A program made the position numbers and the translations under genes. From Burkholderia thailandensis E264 (lineage in GTDB: Bacteria; Pseudomonadota; Gammaproteobacteria; Burkholderiales; Burkholderiaceae): DNA of 64,000 nt. The notes beneath the pieces are model-generated. The model was given only the letters and a program-made list of their open reading frames with translations, made no database searches and was not told the origin of the DNA. Below, one piece after another: positions 8,512 through 18,349 of the stretch; the first letter of the stretch is position 1; each line of letters opens with the position of its first letter. The stretch is taken from contig NC_007651.1 in NCBI RefSeq assembly GCF_000012365.1, forward strand, positions 1,736,001-1,800,000, written 5' to 3'.

Positions 8512-8970
8512 CTACGCGCGCGTCGGCGGCTTGCGCTTGCCGGTGAGTTCGGCCCAGCGCTTTTCGAGCGCGCCTTCGGCGACCGGCTTGATCGAGATGC
8601 CGGATGTCTGCGCGTCCCATGTCTGGACCGAGAACGGGTGCGCGCGCAGTGCGTCGCGCGGGATCGCCACTTCGCGGTGGCCGTCGACGAGCCAGTCGTA
8701 GACGAAGTCGATGCAAAGCCGGTAGCCGCGCTTCGTCTGCGGATCGGGCACCTCGTACGGCCCGCGCGTCACGTAGCCGGAGCCGAACACGCCCTTCGGC
8801 TCCTTCGCGACGCGATGCAGGAATACGCGGTCGCCCGGCAGGATGCCGCGCGCGAAGCCGCAACCCCAGACATCCGCGACCGCTTCGCCCGCCTTCACGC
8901 GCGCGGCCATTTCGGGCAACTCGGGCCACGGCCATTTCTTGGGGCTCCAGATCAGCAGGAAGGCGGTCAT
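8512..8970 (-). CDS. EVE/PUA-like domain protein
   Basis: 152 residues starting MTAFLLIWSPKKWPW, a pattern seen in EVE-like (PUA superfamily) modules, some fused to nucleases. Further landmarks are GDRVFLHRVAKEPKGVFGSGYV and a basic tail (RWAELTGKRKPPTRA). EVE domains bind modified bases in DNA or RNA; no catalytic motif is seen. It stands alone, 219 bases upstream of hemL on the same strand. The function is inferred from fold resemblance only. Confidence 0.6.
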   Translation of the reverse strand: MTAFLLIWSPKKWPWPELPEMAARVKAGEAVADVWGCGFARGILPGDRVFLHRVAKEPKGVFGSGYVTRGPYEVPDPQTKRGYRLCIDFVYDWLVDGHREVAIPRDALRAHPFSVQTWDAQTSGISIKPVAEGALEKRWAELTGKRKPPTRA

Positions 8971-9011
8971 GTCGGCGACTCGAACGGATGAATTGAACGG
9001 CAAGCGCGAGC

Positions 9012-9574
9012 TTAACCGATGCGCCGGCAAGCCCGCGCGCGGGCAGATCGTCGGCCCATCAGTTGGAACCCGGGTGGCACGCCGATCCGGATGCCCATCG
9101 CGACGCGCTTCAGGCGCGACTGCCCGGGCGCGATGAGCGGGTTGGCCGCCGCTTCCCCGATGGACCGCAGGTCGGCGCAGAAAAAGGCAAACCCGATGGC
9201 ATGGCGGGGGCTGCCCGACGGCGCGGCCACCACCGCCACGCCGGCGACGACCGACGCGGCGGTCACGGCGAACGGCGCCGCCCGTTGCGCGACGTGCGCG
9301 ATCAGCGTGTCGAGCCGCGGACATTTCCGTTTGCGCTCGATGCGCAGCCACTCGGCCGGACCGCGGACGAGCCACACGACTATCAGCGCGAGGACGAGCG
9401 TGTCGAACCGATGTGCTCGAACAGGAGTTTCGTGCCCCGGTCGGCCTTGTCGAAGCAGCGAAAGCCGACGAGCTGAGCGGCGCCTGTCAGCGTGCCGAGC
9501 GTTCCGAAATTGGGCGCGTCCTTGCGGATATCGTCGCTCGTCAGCATCCGGCGTGCCTGTCCGTCGCCTTGCAT
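9012..9574 (-). pseudogene. Small membrane-protein gene, apparently frameshifted
   Basis: A GGGAG ribosome site precedes the ATG at 9574 (MQGDGQARRMLTSDDIRKD). The frame runs through LTGAAQLVGFRCFDKADRG to LLFEHI and then stops soon at 9383. A second frame, overlapping near 9400-9415, continues with FDTLVLALIVVWLVRGPAEW and two more hydrophobic stretches (FAVTAASVVAGVAVVAAP, HAIGFAFFCADLRS) to 9012. One protein of about 185 residues split by a frameshift fits best; no family was recognised. It could be two overlapping genes or a sequence error. Confidence 0.5.
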
Positions 9575-9757
9575 CGCGATGCTCCCGCCGCTCTTCGTGC
9601 CGAACCCGCGATATACGCGTCGGCGGCGCGTCCGGCGGCCGGGCGAAGGCACGCGTACAATCTGGTCGTTTCGGCGTCGACCCGACCGGCCGCCGTCCTC
9701 CTTGCCCGCCCGTCTCGTGCGCCATCCGCGCGAGGCGGCCGCTTCCGTGGAATTCCA

Positions 9758-10993
9758 ATGCCTCACGTCGCAAGACGCCGGCCCGACGGCCGGCTGATCC
9801 TGTTGCTCGGCGCGCTCGCAGCGTGCGGGCCGATCGCCACCGACATGTATCTGCCGAGCCTGCCCGCGATCGCGGACGGCTTCGGCGTGACCGCCGCCGC
9901 CGCGCAGCGCACGCTGACGAGCTTCATGGCCGGCTTTTCGATCGGCATGCTGCTCTACGGCCCGCTGTCCGATACCTATGGCCGCCGCCCCGTGCTGCTC
10001 GGCGGCATCGCGCTGTTCACGCTCGCGAGCATCGGCTGCTTCGTCGCCACGTCGATCGACATGCTGATCGTCGTCCGCTTTCTGCAGGCGTTCGGCGCGG
10101 GTGCCGCGTCAGTGCTCGCACGCGCGATCGCGCGCGACGCGCACGAGCCGTCCGACGCCGCGAAGGTGCTGTCGATGGTCGCGATCGTCACCGCGATCGG
10201 GCCGCTTCTCGCGCCGCTCATCGGCGGGCAGGTGCTGCGCTTTTCCGGCTGGCGCGGCGTGTTCGTCGTGCTCACGCTGTTCGGCGCGGTCTGCGCGACG
10301 GCCGCGTTCCTGCGCGTGCCCGAGACCTGGCCGCGCGAAAAGCGCGCGAGCTCGGCCGTGCTGAATTCGTTCGCCGCGTATGGACGCATCCTCGCCGATC
10401 CGGTCGCATGGGGCCATATGCTGTGCGGCGGAATGGCGTTCGCGTCGATGTTCGCGTACATCACCGCGACGCCGTTCGTCTATATCGACTACTTCCACGT
10501 GTCGCCGCAGCATTACGGGCTGCTGTTCGGGCTGAACGTCGTCGGCATCATGATCGGCAATTTCCTGAACACGCGCCTCGTCGGCCGAGTCGGCTCGCTG
10601 AAGATCATCGCGGGCGCGTCGCTGCTGAGCGGCGCGGCGTCGTTCTGCGTCGCGTTCTTCGCGCTGACGGGGCTGGGCGGATTGTGGTCGATCGTCGCGA
10701 GCCTGTTCTTCGTCGTCAGCGTGGTCGGCATCCTGTCCGCGAACTGCACGACCGACCTGATGCTGCGCTATCCGCACAACGCGGGCGCCGCGGCCGCCGT
10801 GTTCGGCGCGATGCAGCTCGCGCTCGGCGCGCTCGCAAGCGTCGCGATCGGCGCGCTCGCGGACGGCACGCCGTTCGCGATGGGCGTGACGATCGGCGCG
10901 ACCGGCCTGCTGTGCCTTGGCGGGCGCGTGCTCGTGCTGCGCTGGCACGGCCGGCCGGTGAAGGGCAGGCTCGGCAGCGCCGACGTCGCGTAA
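9758..10993 (+). CDS. Bcr/CflA-family multidrug MFS transporter
   Basis: 411 residues, 12 predicted membrane segments. The N-terminus ALAACGPIATDMYLPSLPAI is characteristic of the Bcr/CflA drug:proton antiporters, and motif A (GPLSDTYGRRPVLLGG) lies between helices 2 and 3. It probably exports small drugs across the inner membrane. The ATG at 9758 is chosen because MPHVARRRPDGRL leads straight into helix 1; an open frame continues upstream but looks like shadow. Diverges from the broken gene at 9574. Confidence 0.9.
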   Translation: MPHVARRRPDGRLILLLGALAACGPIATDMYLPSLPAIADGFGVTAAAAQRTLTSFMAGFSIGMLLYGPLSDTYGRRPVLLGGIALFTLASIGCFVATSIDMLIVVRFLQAFGAGAASVLARAIARDAHEPSDAAKVLSMVAIVTAIGPLLAPLIGGQVLRFSGWRGVFVVLTLFGAVCATAAFLRVPETWPREKRASSAVLNSFAAYGRILADPVAWGHMLCGGMAFASMFAYITATPFVYIDYFHVSPQHYGLLFGLNVVGIMIGNFLNTRLVGRVGSLKIIAGASLLSGAASFCVAFFALTGLGGLWSIVASLFFVVSVVGILSANCTTDLMLRYPHNAGAAAAVFGAMQLALGALASVAIGALADGTPFAMGVTIGATGLLCLGGRVLVLRWHGRPVKGRLGSADVA

Positions 10994-11019
10994 CGCCGCC
11001 GGCGGGCGCGGCGAGCGGC

Positions 11020-11745
11020 TCAGTGCAGGATCTTGTCGAGGAATTCGCGCGCGCGCTCGGAGCGCGGCGCGGCGAAGAACGCGTCGCTCGGCGCGTCCTC
11101 GACGATCGCGCCGCGATCCATGAACAGCACGCGATGCGCGACCTTGCGCGCGAAGCCCATCTCGTGCGTGACGCAGACCATCGTCATCCCTTCGCGCGCG
11201 AGCTCGACCATCACGTCGAGCACCTCGTTGATCATCTCGGGATCGAGCGCGGAGGTCGGCTCGTCGAACAGCATCGCGACGGGATTCATCGAGAGAGCGC
11301 GCGCGATCGCGACGCGCTGCTGCTGTCCGCCCGACAGTTGCCCCGGAAACTTCCGCGCGTGCGCGCTCAGGCCGACGCGATCGATGAGGCGCAGCCCGAT
11401 GTCGCGCGCTTCGTCGCGCTCGCGGCGCAGCACCTTGGTTTGCGCGAGCATCAGGTTGTCGAGCACGGACAGATGGGGGAACAGCTCGAAATGCTGGAAC
11501 ACCATGCCGATGCGCGCGCGCAACCGCGCGAGCTCGACCGACGGATCGCCGAGCCGCGCGCCGTCGACGGTGATGCTGCCTTTCTGGAACGGCTCGAGGC
11601 CGTTGATCGTCTTGATGAGCGTCGACTTGCCGGAGCCGGACGGCCCGCAGACGACGACCACTTCGCCTTTCGAGACCGTCGCGCTGCAATCGGCGAGGAC
11701 CTGATGCGGGCCGTACCACTTCGATACGTTGTCGAGCGTGATCAT
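11020..11745 (-). CDS. Polar amino-acid ABC transporter ATPase (GlnQ/TcyN type)
   Basis: 241 residues with Walker A (GPSGSGKST), Q-loop (GMVFQHFELFPHLSV), ABC signature (LSGGQQQRVAIARAL), Walker B (AMLFDEPTSALDP) and H-loop (VTHEMGFA). It drives import through the permease at 11804. Third gene of the binding protein-permease-ATPase operon; the set most resembles cystine/glutamine-type importers, and the exact substrate cannot be read. Confidence 0.93.
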   Translation of the reverse strand: MITLDNVSKWYGPHQVLADCSATVSKGEVVVVCGPSGSGKSTLIKTINGLEPFQKGSITVDGARLGDPSVELARLRARIGMVFQHFELFPHLSVLDNLMLAQTKVLRRERDEARDIGLRLIDRVGLSAHARKFPGQLSGGQQQRVAIARALSMNPVAMLFDEPTSALDPEMINEVLDVMVELAREGMTMVCVTHEMGFARKVAHRVLFMDRGAIVEDAPSDAFFAAPRSERAREFLDKILH

Positions 11746-11803
11746 GTCGGGGTGCTTCGTGAATTGCGGCGGGCGCGGCCGGAACCGGCGCTCCGGCGCG
11801 CGT

Positions 11804-12463
11804 TCAATGTGTCGACGGCAGCGCGCAGCGCGTTTCGATGCGGCCCTGGAGCCGAGCGAGCAGCGTGCTCAGCACCCAGTAGATCGCGGCGGCGGCGAGA
11901 TACAGCGGCAGAGGCTGGAACGTCGACGCGATCACTTCCTGCGTCGAGCGCAACAGTTCCGTGACGGTGATGACGGACACGAGCGACGTGTCCTTGATGA
12001 GGCTGATCAGCGTGTTGCCGAGGCTCGGCACCGCGAGGCGCAGCGCCTGCGGGCAGATCACGTAGCGCAGCGTCTGCGCGTGCGTGAGGCCGAGGCTGTG
12101 CGACGCGGCCCACTGGCCGCGGCCGATTCCGAGGATCGCGCCGCGCATGCTTTCGGACAGGTACGCGCCTGCGTTGAGCGTCAGCGTGAAGATGCCGGCC
12201 GACGTCGGGTCGAGCGAGATGCCGATGTCGGGCAGCCCGTAGTAGACGACGAACATTTGCACGAGGAGCGGCGTGCCGCGCATCAGGCTCACGTAGCCTT
12301 GCGCGATCGCGGAAAGGAACCGGTTGTTGCCGATTCGCACGATCGCGACGACGAGGCCGACGATCAATCCGAGCACCATCGACGCGACCGCGAACTTCAT
12401 CGTGAGAACCGCGCCTCTCGCGAGGATGGGGAGGGTATGCACGACCAGATCGAACGCTTGCAT
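11804..12463 (-). CDS. Polar amino-acid ABC transporter permease
   Basis: 219 residues of the HisM/GlnP type with about five hydrophobic segments. The cytoplasmic EAA-like loop (ASHSLGLTHAQTLRYVICPQ) docks the ATPase. The segment RGTPLLVQMFVVYYGLP is typical of the family and closest in feel to TcyL/YecS cystine permeases. It lies between the solute-binding protein and ATPase genes. Confidence 0.92.
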   Translation of the reverse strand: MQAFDLVVHTLPILARGAVLTMKFAVASMVLGLIVGLVVAIVRIGNNRFLSAIAQGYVSLMRGTPLLVQMFVVYYGLPDIGISLDPTSAGIFTLTLNAGAYLSESMRGAILGIGRGQWAASHSLGLTHAQTLRYVICPQALRLAVPSLGNTLISLIKDTSLVSVITVTELLRSTQEVIASTFQPLPLYLAAAAIYWVLSTLLARLQGRIETRCALPSTH

Positions 12464-12548
12464 GAACTTGTCTCCAGATCGTTGGCGCGCGCGCCGGCGG
12501 CGGCATGCGCGCCGACGCGCGCGCGGCGCGGGCGGGGCGGCCAGCCGC

Positions 12549-13349
12549 TTATTGCGCGCTCGGCGTCGACGTGTCGACGCCGAACCAGTGCACCGAGATC
12601 TTCTTGAGCGTGCCGTCCGCGCGCATCGACGCGAGCGCGTCGTCGAGCGCCTTCGCGAACTTCGGATTGCCCTTGCGGAACGGGATGCCCATCTGCGTCT
12701 CGCCGCCCTTGATCGTCGCGCCGGGCCGCAGCGGCATGTGCGCGTTCTTGATCAGATACGGCAGCATCAGCCGGTCGTCCATGCTGACGTCGATGCGGCC
12801 CGCGGCGACGTCGCGCAGCTTCTCCGGCGCGCCCGGATAGGTCTTCACGTCGACGCCTTGCAGCGTCTTCGCGAGATCGGCGAAGTTGGTGCCGAGCGTG
12901 ACGCCGATCCGCTTGCCCTGCAGCGCGCCCGGCGCGCCGTAGTCGTGCTTGTCGTCGGCGCGCTGGATCAACTGCGCGGCCGAGTACACGTACGGCTGGC
13001 TGAAGTCGAGCGCCTGCCGGCGCGCGGGCGTGATGCCGACCTGGTTGACGATCACGTCGAACTTGCCCGCCTGCAGGCCCGCGAGAATTCCGCTCCACTC
13101 GGTGGTGACGAATTGCGGCTTCACGCCGAGCCGCGCGGCGACTTCCTTTGCGACGTCCACGTCGAAGCCTTCGAGCTGGCCGTCGGCGTTGCGGTAGTCG
13201 AACGGAGGATAGGTGCCCTCGAGCGCGATCTTCAGCACGCCGGCCTGCTTGACGCTGTCGAGCAAATCGGCCGCGTGCGCGGATGCGGTCGCGATGCCGA
13301 GCAGCGCGGCAACGAGTGCTGACGTGAACATCGGTTTGAATGCCTTCAT
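12549..13349 (-). CDS. Periplasmic amino-acid-binding protein (FliY/TcyJ-like)
   Basis: 266 residues with a clear signal peptide (MKAFKPMFTSALVAALLGIA, cleavage after SAHA-A). The SBP_bac_3 fold shows in GVLKIALEGTYPPFDYRNAD, GFDVDVAKEVAARLG and GRIDVSMDDRLMLPYL. It starts at 13349 with GGAG upstream and is the first gene of the importer operon. The resemblance to cystine-binding proteins is moderate; other polar amino acids are possible. Confidence 0.9.
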   Translation of the reverse strand: MKAFKPMFTSALVAALLGIATASAHAADLLDSVKQAGVLKIALEGTYPPFDYRNADGQLEGFDVDVAKEVAARLGVKPQFVTTEWSGILAGLQAGKFDVIVNQVGITPARRQALDFSQPYVYSAAQLIQRADDKHDYGAPGALQGKRIGVTLGTNFADLAKTLQGVDVKTYPGAPEKLRDVAAGRIDVSMDDRLMLPYLIKNAHMPLRPGATIKGGETQMGIPFRKGNPKFAKALDDALASMRADGTLKKISVHWFGVDTSTPSAQ

Positions 13350-13510
13350 CTTCGATCTCCGTGGGGATAAGCCGAGCGAGCGATTTCGTGACCGCGTCGT
13401 CATGCCGGCGCTCGCCGCGAGTGCCGATTCCGTGGCGGGCGCGCGGCGAGGGTGCCGTTCGACACGCTGCAAATGCGGGTCGAGTGACGGCAAGCTTAAT
13501 TTCGCCAAAA

Positions 13511-13525
13511 TGGAAAATGTTTCCA
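13511..13525. promoter_or_regulatory. Inverted repeat upstream of the amino-acid importer
   Basis: TGGAAA-ATG-TTTCCA is a perfect 6-bp inverted repeat with a 3-base spacer in an AT-rich island, 160 bases before the binding-protein start. It is the only obvious regulatory-looking site in the 395-base gap 13350-13744. The regulator is unknown. Confidence 0.35.
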
Positions 13526-13682
13526 AAGAAGTACGGATTTACAGCATGGCATGGAAAGTTTTTCTACCGTTTGCGAAGGTTGCGCAAGCGCGCTGCCGTG
13601 AGCGCAACCGGGCGCAATCGGATATGAACGGGGGGCAGCAGGCAAAGGGCGGGAGCAGTGTGGAATCCGTTTCGGATCGCCC

Positions 13683-13712
13683 AAAAAAATGCCGGAGCGC
13701 GAAGGCTCCGGC
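13683..13712 (-). terminator. Rho-independent terminator after the glucokinase fusion
   Basis: On the minus strand GCCGGAGC pairs with GCTCCGGC around a 6-base loop, followed by A then T7. It lies 33 bases after the glk/rpiR stop and closes the zwf-pgl-glk operon. Confidence 0.85.
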
Positions 13713-13744
13713 ATGGCTGCAAGCTGCGACGCGCAACGCGCGCG

Positions 13745-15670
13745 TCACTCCTTCGCCGCGGGCGCCGCGCCGTGGCTCAGCCAGTCGAGCACGTCCGCGG
13801 CTTCGTCGCCCGCGCTCGCACCCGCGCGCGCTTTCGCGCGCGCCATCGCCTCCGCGAGCTCCGCGTTCGGCGAGGCGCGGCGGATCGCGACGCCGACCGC
13901 GAGGATGTCGATCATCACGAGATGCAGGATTCGCGAGATCATCGACAACTGCGACTCGCGCATCTCGATGTGGTCGGTCTCGAGCGCCACCGTCGCGCGC
14001 TTGGCGAGCGGCGTGTTGCTCGACGTGATCGCGATCACCTTCGCGCCCGCCTGCATCGCGACGTCGAGCACGCGCAGCAGCTCCGGCGCGCGTCCGGACT
14101 TCGACACCGCGACGATCACGTCGCCCTTGCCGAGGAGCGCGGCCGACGCGGCCTGCATGTACAGGTCGCCGTACGCGATCGTCGGAATCCCGAAGCGGAA
14201 GAACTTGTAATGCGCGTCCTGCGCGACGATGTTCGAATTGCCGAGCCCATAGAACTCGATGCGCCGCGCGTTGTTCAGGATGTCGATCGCCTGCTCGACG
14301 TGCTCGAAGTTCAGGTGCTCGCGCAACTGAAGGATCGCCGACACGGTGTTGTCGAGCACCTTCGCGCCGAAATCGGTGGCCGTATCGCCGAGATGCACCT
14401 GGCTGTGGCTCATCGGGATCGTGCCCGTCAAGCCTGTGGCGAGCTTCAGCTTGAAGTCCGACAGCCCCTGGCAGCCGAGCGAGCGGCAGAAGCGGATCAC
14501 GGTCGGCTGGCTCACGTCGGCCTTGCGCGCGATGTCGACGATCGGATCGTTGATGATCGAGCGCGGGTGGTTGAGCGCGAGATCGGCGACGCGCCGCTCG
14601 GCGGGCGTCAACGCGTCGCGCATCTGGCGGATGCGCTCGAACACGGCCGACGACGCGCCGCCCGTGCGGTTCGACAACTGCTCGGCGAGGATCGCCGACA
14701 CGCCGAGGAACGCCGGATATTCGGCGGTGATCAGGTAGGTCGGGATGTTCGCGAGATACGCCTCGAAGCGGCCCTTCGCCTCGAAGCGCGCGCGAAACGG
14801 CGAGCGCATGAAGAGCTCGCCCAGCTTCGGCACGACGCCGCCGCCGATATAGATGCCGCCCAATGCGCCGAGCGTCACCGCGAGGTTGCCCGCGAACGTG
14901 CCGAGAATTCCGCAGAAGCACTCGACCGCCTCGAGCGCGAGCGCATCGCCCGCGTGCGCGCGCTCGACGATGTCGGCCGTGACGACGTTCGCGGCGATGC
15001 GTTTCTTGTCGCGCGCGGCGAGCGCGCGGTAGATGATCTCCATGCCCGGGCCCGCGCACACGCGCTCGAACGACACGTGCGGATACTTGCGGCGCGCGTA
15101 CTGCAGCACGAGATCCTCGCGCTCGTCCATCGGCGCGAACGTCGCGTGGCCGCCTTCGCTGCCGAGCGCGATCCAGCGGTCGTCGGCGGGGATGAGGCCC
15201 GACACGCCGAGCCCCGTGCCCGGCCCCATCAGGCCGATCACGCTGTTTTGCCTGCGCGCGCCGGCGCCGATCTGCACGCGCTGCGCGTCGGTCAGGCCGG
15301 GCAGCGCCATCGCGAGCGCGGTGAAATCGTTGACGACGAGCAGCGTGTCGAAGCCGAGCGCGCGGCGCGTCGCCTCGATCGAGAAGCTCCAGTTGTGATT
15401 CGTCATCCGGACCTGATCGCCGTCGACGGGGTTCGCGATCGCGATCGCCGCGTGATTCACGCGGCCGATCTTCACGTCTTTCAGATACCTGCGGATCGCG
15501 TCGGTGAGCGTCGGATACTCGGCGCCGGGGTACACGCGGATCTGCGTGATCTCGCCAGGCCCCGTCTCGAGCGCGAAGCGCGCGTTCGTGCCGCCGACGT
15601 CGGCCAATAGGCGCGGCCCGTCCGCGTGCTGGCTCGCCTCGGCGGCCTTAGTTTGCGCACCAGTAGACAT
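13745..15670 (-). CDS. glk: Glucokinase fused to an RpiR/HexR-type regulator
   Basis: 641 residues in two parts. Residues 1 to about 330 are a bacterial glucokinase ([40 protein letters not shown]). Residues from about 345 are an RpiR regulator: an HTH_6 domain ([21 protein letters not shown]) and a SIS sugar-phosphate-binding domain ([34 protein letters not shown]). The enzyme phosphorylates glucose; the regulator half probably senses a sugar phosphate and represses the operon, as HexR does in gamma-proteobacteria. It overlaps pgl by 23 bases. The fusion is known from Burkholderia, not unique here. Confidence 0.95.
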   Translation of the reverse strand: MSTGAQTKAAEASQHADGPRLLADVGGTNARFALETGPGEITQIRVYPGAEYPTLTDAIRRYLKDVKIGRVNHAAIAIANPVDGDQVRMTNHNWSFSIEATRRALGFDTLLVVNDFTALAMALPGLTDAQRVQIGAGARRQNSVIGLMGPGTGLGVSGLIPADDRWIALGSEGGHATFAPMDEREDLVLQYARRKYPHVSFERVCAGPGMEIIYRALAARDKKRIAANVVTADIVERAHAGDALALEAVECFCGILGTFAGNLAVTLGALGGIYIGGGVVPKLGELFMRSPFRARFEAKGRFEAYLANIPTYLITAEYPAFLGVSAILAEQLSNRTGGASSAVFERIRQMRDALTPAERRVADLALNHPRSIINDPIVDIARKADVSQPTVIRFCRSLGCQGLSDFKLKLATGLTGTIPMSHSQVHLGDTATDFGAKVLDNTVSAILQLREHLNFEHVEQAIDILNNARRIEFYGLGNSNIVAQDAHYKFFRFGIPTIAYGDLYMQAASAALLGKGDVIVAVSKSGRAPELLRVLDVAMQAGAKVIAITSSNTPLAKRATVALETDHIEMRESQLSMISRILHLVMIDILAVGVAIRRASPNAELAEAMARAKARAGASAGDEAADVLDWLSHGAAPAAKE

Positions 15671-16328
15671 CGAGCTTCGTCCCCTTGTCGTTGGCCAGTT
15701 GCGAAATCGCGTTCTTCTGCGGCGCGGCCGCGGCCGCCTCGAGCACCTCGCGCTTGCGGCTTCCCGCGATCAGCAGGAACAGGCGCTCGATGCGCTTGAG
15801 CGCGCCGAGCGACAGGCTCACGCGCGCATGGGGCGCCGCGCCCGGATGGACGCCGACGAAGCGCTCGGTCGTCGCGATCGCGTGATCCCATTCGGGCGCG
15901 TCGGCGAAGATCGACGCGGTGTGGCCGTCCTCGCCCATGCCGAGCACGGCGACGTCGGGCAGCGGGTGCGCGGGGCTCTGGTTGAGCGCGGCGATTTGCG
16001 CGTCGAGCGACTCGCGCATGTCGACGAGCGGCGCGAAGCGCGCGTGCGCGGCCGCGTTGCGCAGCAGCGTCTCGCGCACGAGCTTCGCATTGCTCGCGTC
16101 GTCGGTGTCGGACACCCAGCGGTCGTCGACGAGCGTCACGTCGATCCGCGGCCAGTCGAGCGCGGCGCCCGACAGCGTTTGCAGGAACGGCCGCGGGCTC
16201 GTGCCGCCCGACACCGCGAGCGTTGCGCGCGCGCGTTGCGCGAGCGTGGCCGCGAGCGCTTCGCCGACCGCTTGCGCGAGCGCTTCGGTTTGCGCGCGCG
16301 GGGTTTCGAAAGCGTGAACCTCGATCAC
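15648..16328 (-). CDS. pgl: 6-phosphogluconolactonase
   Basis: 226 residues of the DevB/SOL family: [35 protein letters not shown] and [12 protein letters not shown] are the conserved blocks. It hydrolyses the lactone made by Zwf to 6-phosphogluconate. Placed between zwf and the glucokinase fusion and overlapping the latter, so the three are translated from one message. Confidence 0.95.
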   Translation of the reverse strand: MIEVHAFETPRAQTEALAQAVGEALAATLAQRARATLAVSGGTSPRPFLQTLSGAALDWPRIDVTLVDDRWVSDTDDASNAKLVRETLLRNAAAHARFAPLVDMRESLDAQIAALNQSPAHPLPDVAVLGMGEDGHTASIFADAPEWDHAIATTERFVGVHPGAAPHARVSLSLGALKRIERLFLLIAGSRKREVLEAAAAAPQKNAISQLANDKGTKLDVYWCAN

Positions 16329-16419
16329 TTCTCCTCCAGACTGCCTTTATAGAATGGATTGAATTCGGTGGGGACCACCGGCCGGCGCGCGGACGAAGCC
16401 GCCCGCGCGCCGCGTCGCA

Positions 16420-17889
16420 TCAGTTTTCTTCCTCGAGCCAGCAGGTGCCGTGCTGCGCGAGCATCGCGCTCGCGGCCGCGGGCCCCCAGGTGCCGGCCGC
16501 GTACGGCTTCGGCGGCTTCGTCGAGCGCGCCCATTCGTTCAGGATCGGCTCGACCCAGCGCCATGCGGCTTCCTGCTCGTCGCGCCGCACGAAGAGGGCG
16601 AGGCGGCCGTTGATCACGTCGAGCAACAGGCGCTGGTACGCCTCCATCTGGCCTTCCTTGAAGAACTGGTCGAACGCGAGGTCGAGGTGCACGCTCGCCA
16701 GATTCATCCCTTCGCCCGGCTGCTTCGCGAGGCAGTACAGGCGAATCGATTCGTTCGGCTGCAGCCGGATCACGAGGCGGTTCGCGCCCGCGCGCAGCGC
16801 GGTGGGCCCGAGCGCCGAGTGCGGCACCGGGCGGAAGTTGACGACGATCTCCGCGACGCGGTCGGCGAGGCGCTTGCCGGTGCGCAGGAAGAACGGCACG
16901 CCGGCCCAGCGCCAGTTCTCGATCTCGACCTTCAGCGCGACGAACGTCTCGGTCTGGCTGTCCGCCTTCACGCCGGGCTCGGTCGCGTACGCGGGCACCT
17001 GCGCGCCCTTGATCACGCCCGCGTGGTATTGGCCGCGCACCGCCACCTTGCCGATGTCGCGCGGATCGACGGGCTTCAACGCGCGCAGCACGCGCAGCTT
17101 CTCGTCGCGCACCGAATCGGAATCCATCGAGTGCGGCGGCTCCATCGCGACGATCGAAAGCAACTGCAGCAGGTGGTTCTGCACCATGTCGCGCAGCGCG
17201 CCGGTATTGTCGTAGAAATCGCCGCGCGCCTCGACGCCCAGTTCCTCGGCGATCGTGATCTGGATGCTCTCCACCCATTCGCGGCGCCACAGCGGCTCGA
17301 ACAGCGCATTGCCGAAGCGCAGCGCGAGCAGGTTCTGCACCGGCTCCTTGCCGAGATAGTGGTCGATCCGGTAGATCTGATCTTCGGCGAAGATCTCGCC
17401 CACCGCGTCGTTGATCGCGTTCGACGAGCGCAGATCGTAGCCGAGCGGCTTCTCGAGCACGATCCGCGCGCCCTCGTTCAGGCCCACGGCGGCGAGCGCC
17501 TTGCAGATCGGCACGAAGAGCGACGGGCCCGTCGCCAGGTAGAACACGCGGATGCCCGAGAGCCCGCCGACCGTGTCGCGCAGCAGCGCGTAATCTTCCG
17601 CGCGGCCGAGGTCGAGCTTCACGTAGACGATGCGCTCGAGAAAGCTTCGCCAGGCCGCTTCGTCGAACGCGCGGCCCGCCGCCTTCGCCGCATGCGGCTT
17701 CACGTGCTCTTCGACCCACTGCAGGTAGCCGTCGCGGTCCGCCGCATGGCGGGCCACGGCGACGATCCTGCCGGTTTCCGACAGCATGTTCGCGCGATGC
17801 GCTTCGAAGAGCGCGGGGAGGATCTTGCGCATCGACAGATCGCCGGTGCCGCCGAAGAGAACGAAGGTGAAGCTCGAATCGGTATGCAT
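16420..17889 (-). CDS. zwf: Glucose-6-phosphate 1-dehydrogenase
   Basis: 489 residues. The N-terminal nucleotide-binding motif is LFGGTGDLSMRKILPAL and the substrate site is RIDHYLGKEPVQN; full length for the family. It oxidises glucose-6-phosphate, feeding the Entner-Doudoroff route. First gene of the zwf-pgl-glk operon; the palindrome at 17958 lies 69 bases before its start. Confidence 0.96.
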   Translation of the reverse strand: MHTDSSFTFVLFGGTGDLSMRKILPALFEAHRANMLSETGRIVAVARHAADRDGYLQWVEEHVKPHAAKAAGRAFDEAAWRSFLERIVYVKLDLGRAEDYALLRDTVGGLSGIRVFYLATGPSLFVPICKALAAVGLNEGARIVLEKPLGYDLRSSNAINDAVGEIFAEDQIYRIDHYLGKEPVQNLLALRFGNALFEPLWRREWVESIQITIAEELGVEARGDFYDNTGALRDMVQNHLLQLLSIVAMEPPHSMDSDSVRDEKLRVLRALKPVDPRDIGKVAVRGQYHAGVIKGAQVPAYATEPGVKADSQTETFVALKVEIENWRWAGVPFFLRTGKRLADRVAEIVVNFRPVPHSALGPTALRAGANRLVIRLQPNESIRLYCLAKQPGEGMNLASVHLDLAFDQFFKEGQMEAYQRLLLDVINGRLALFVRRDEQEAAWRWVEPILNEWARSTKPPKPYAAGTWGPAAASAMLAQHGTCWLEEEN

Positions 17890-17957
17890 GTGTCTCCGCC
17901 GTTTGGGGATGCCCGCGACGCGGGCCGTAGTGCGATAAAAATATTTTTGACACTGAA

Positions 17958-17974
17958 TTGTAGTTTAACTACAA
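17958..17974. promoter_or_regulatory. HexR-like operator before zwf
   Basis: TTGTAGTTTAACTACAA is a perfect 17-bp palindrome and fits the HexR/RpiR site pattern TGTARTNNNAYTACA. It lies in the 460-base divergent gap between zwf and the sugar importer. The RpiR domain fused to glucokinase three genes away is the natural candidate ligand. Whether it also controls the importer is unclear, since it is 376 bases from that start. Nothing else clear was seen in 17975-18349. Confidence 0.75.
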
Positions 17975-18349
17975 TCCGCCGCAAGGGGTAGCACCTGGAC
18001 GAAGAAAAGAAGCGCACGGCATGAAGAGGCGCGCTCTTCGAACGGGCCGTGCGGCGCATGCGCCGCACGCGGAAATGTTATCGGACATTGATGAAGCGCA
18101 TGTTCGCGCGCGTCGCTGCCCCGGGTTCGAGCCGTGCGGCGGCGGAACCGGATAGCCCAAAAGAGGAGACGGTCGTTGAATCTCGAGTCACTCAGTTCCT
18201 AAGAGCCCGCGGCCGGCATCGGCCCGAACGCATCGATCATGCGTCGTTCGCGGCTCGATTTCCCGTGTCGTTCCGTAGCAAAGCCGGCTTTCGCGCATCC
18301 GCGCGGTAAAAAGCCTGACGAATCGATCCAAATCTGGAGGAGATAACTG

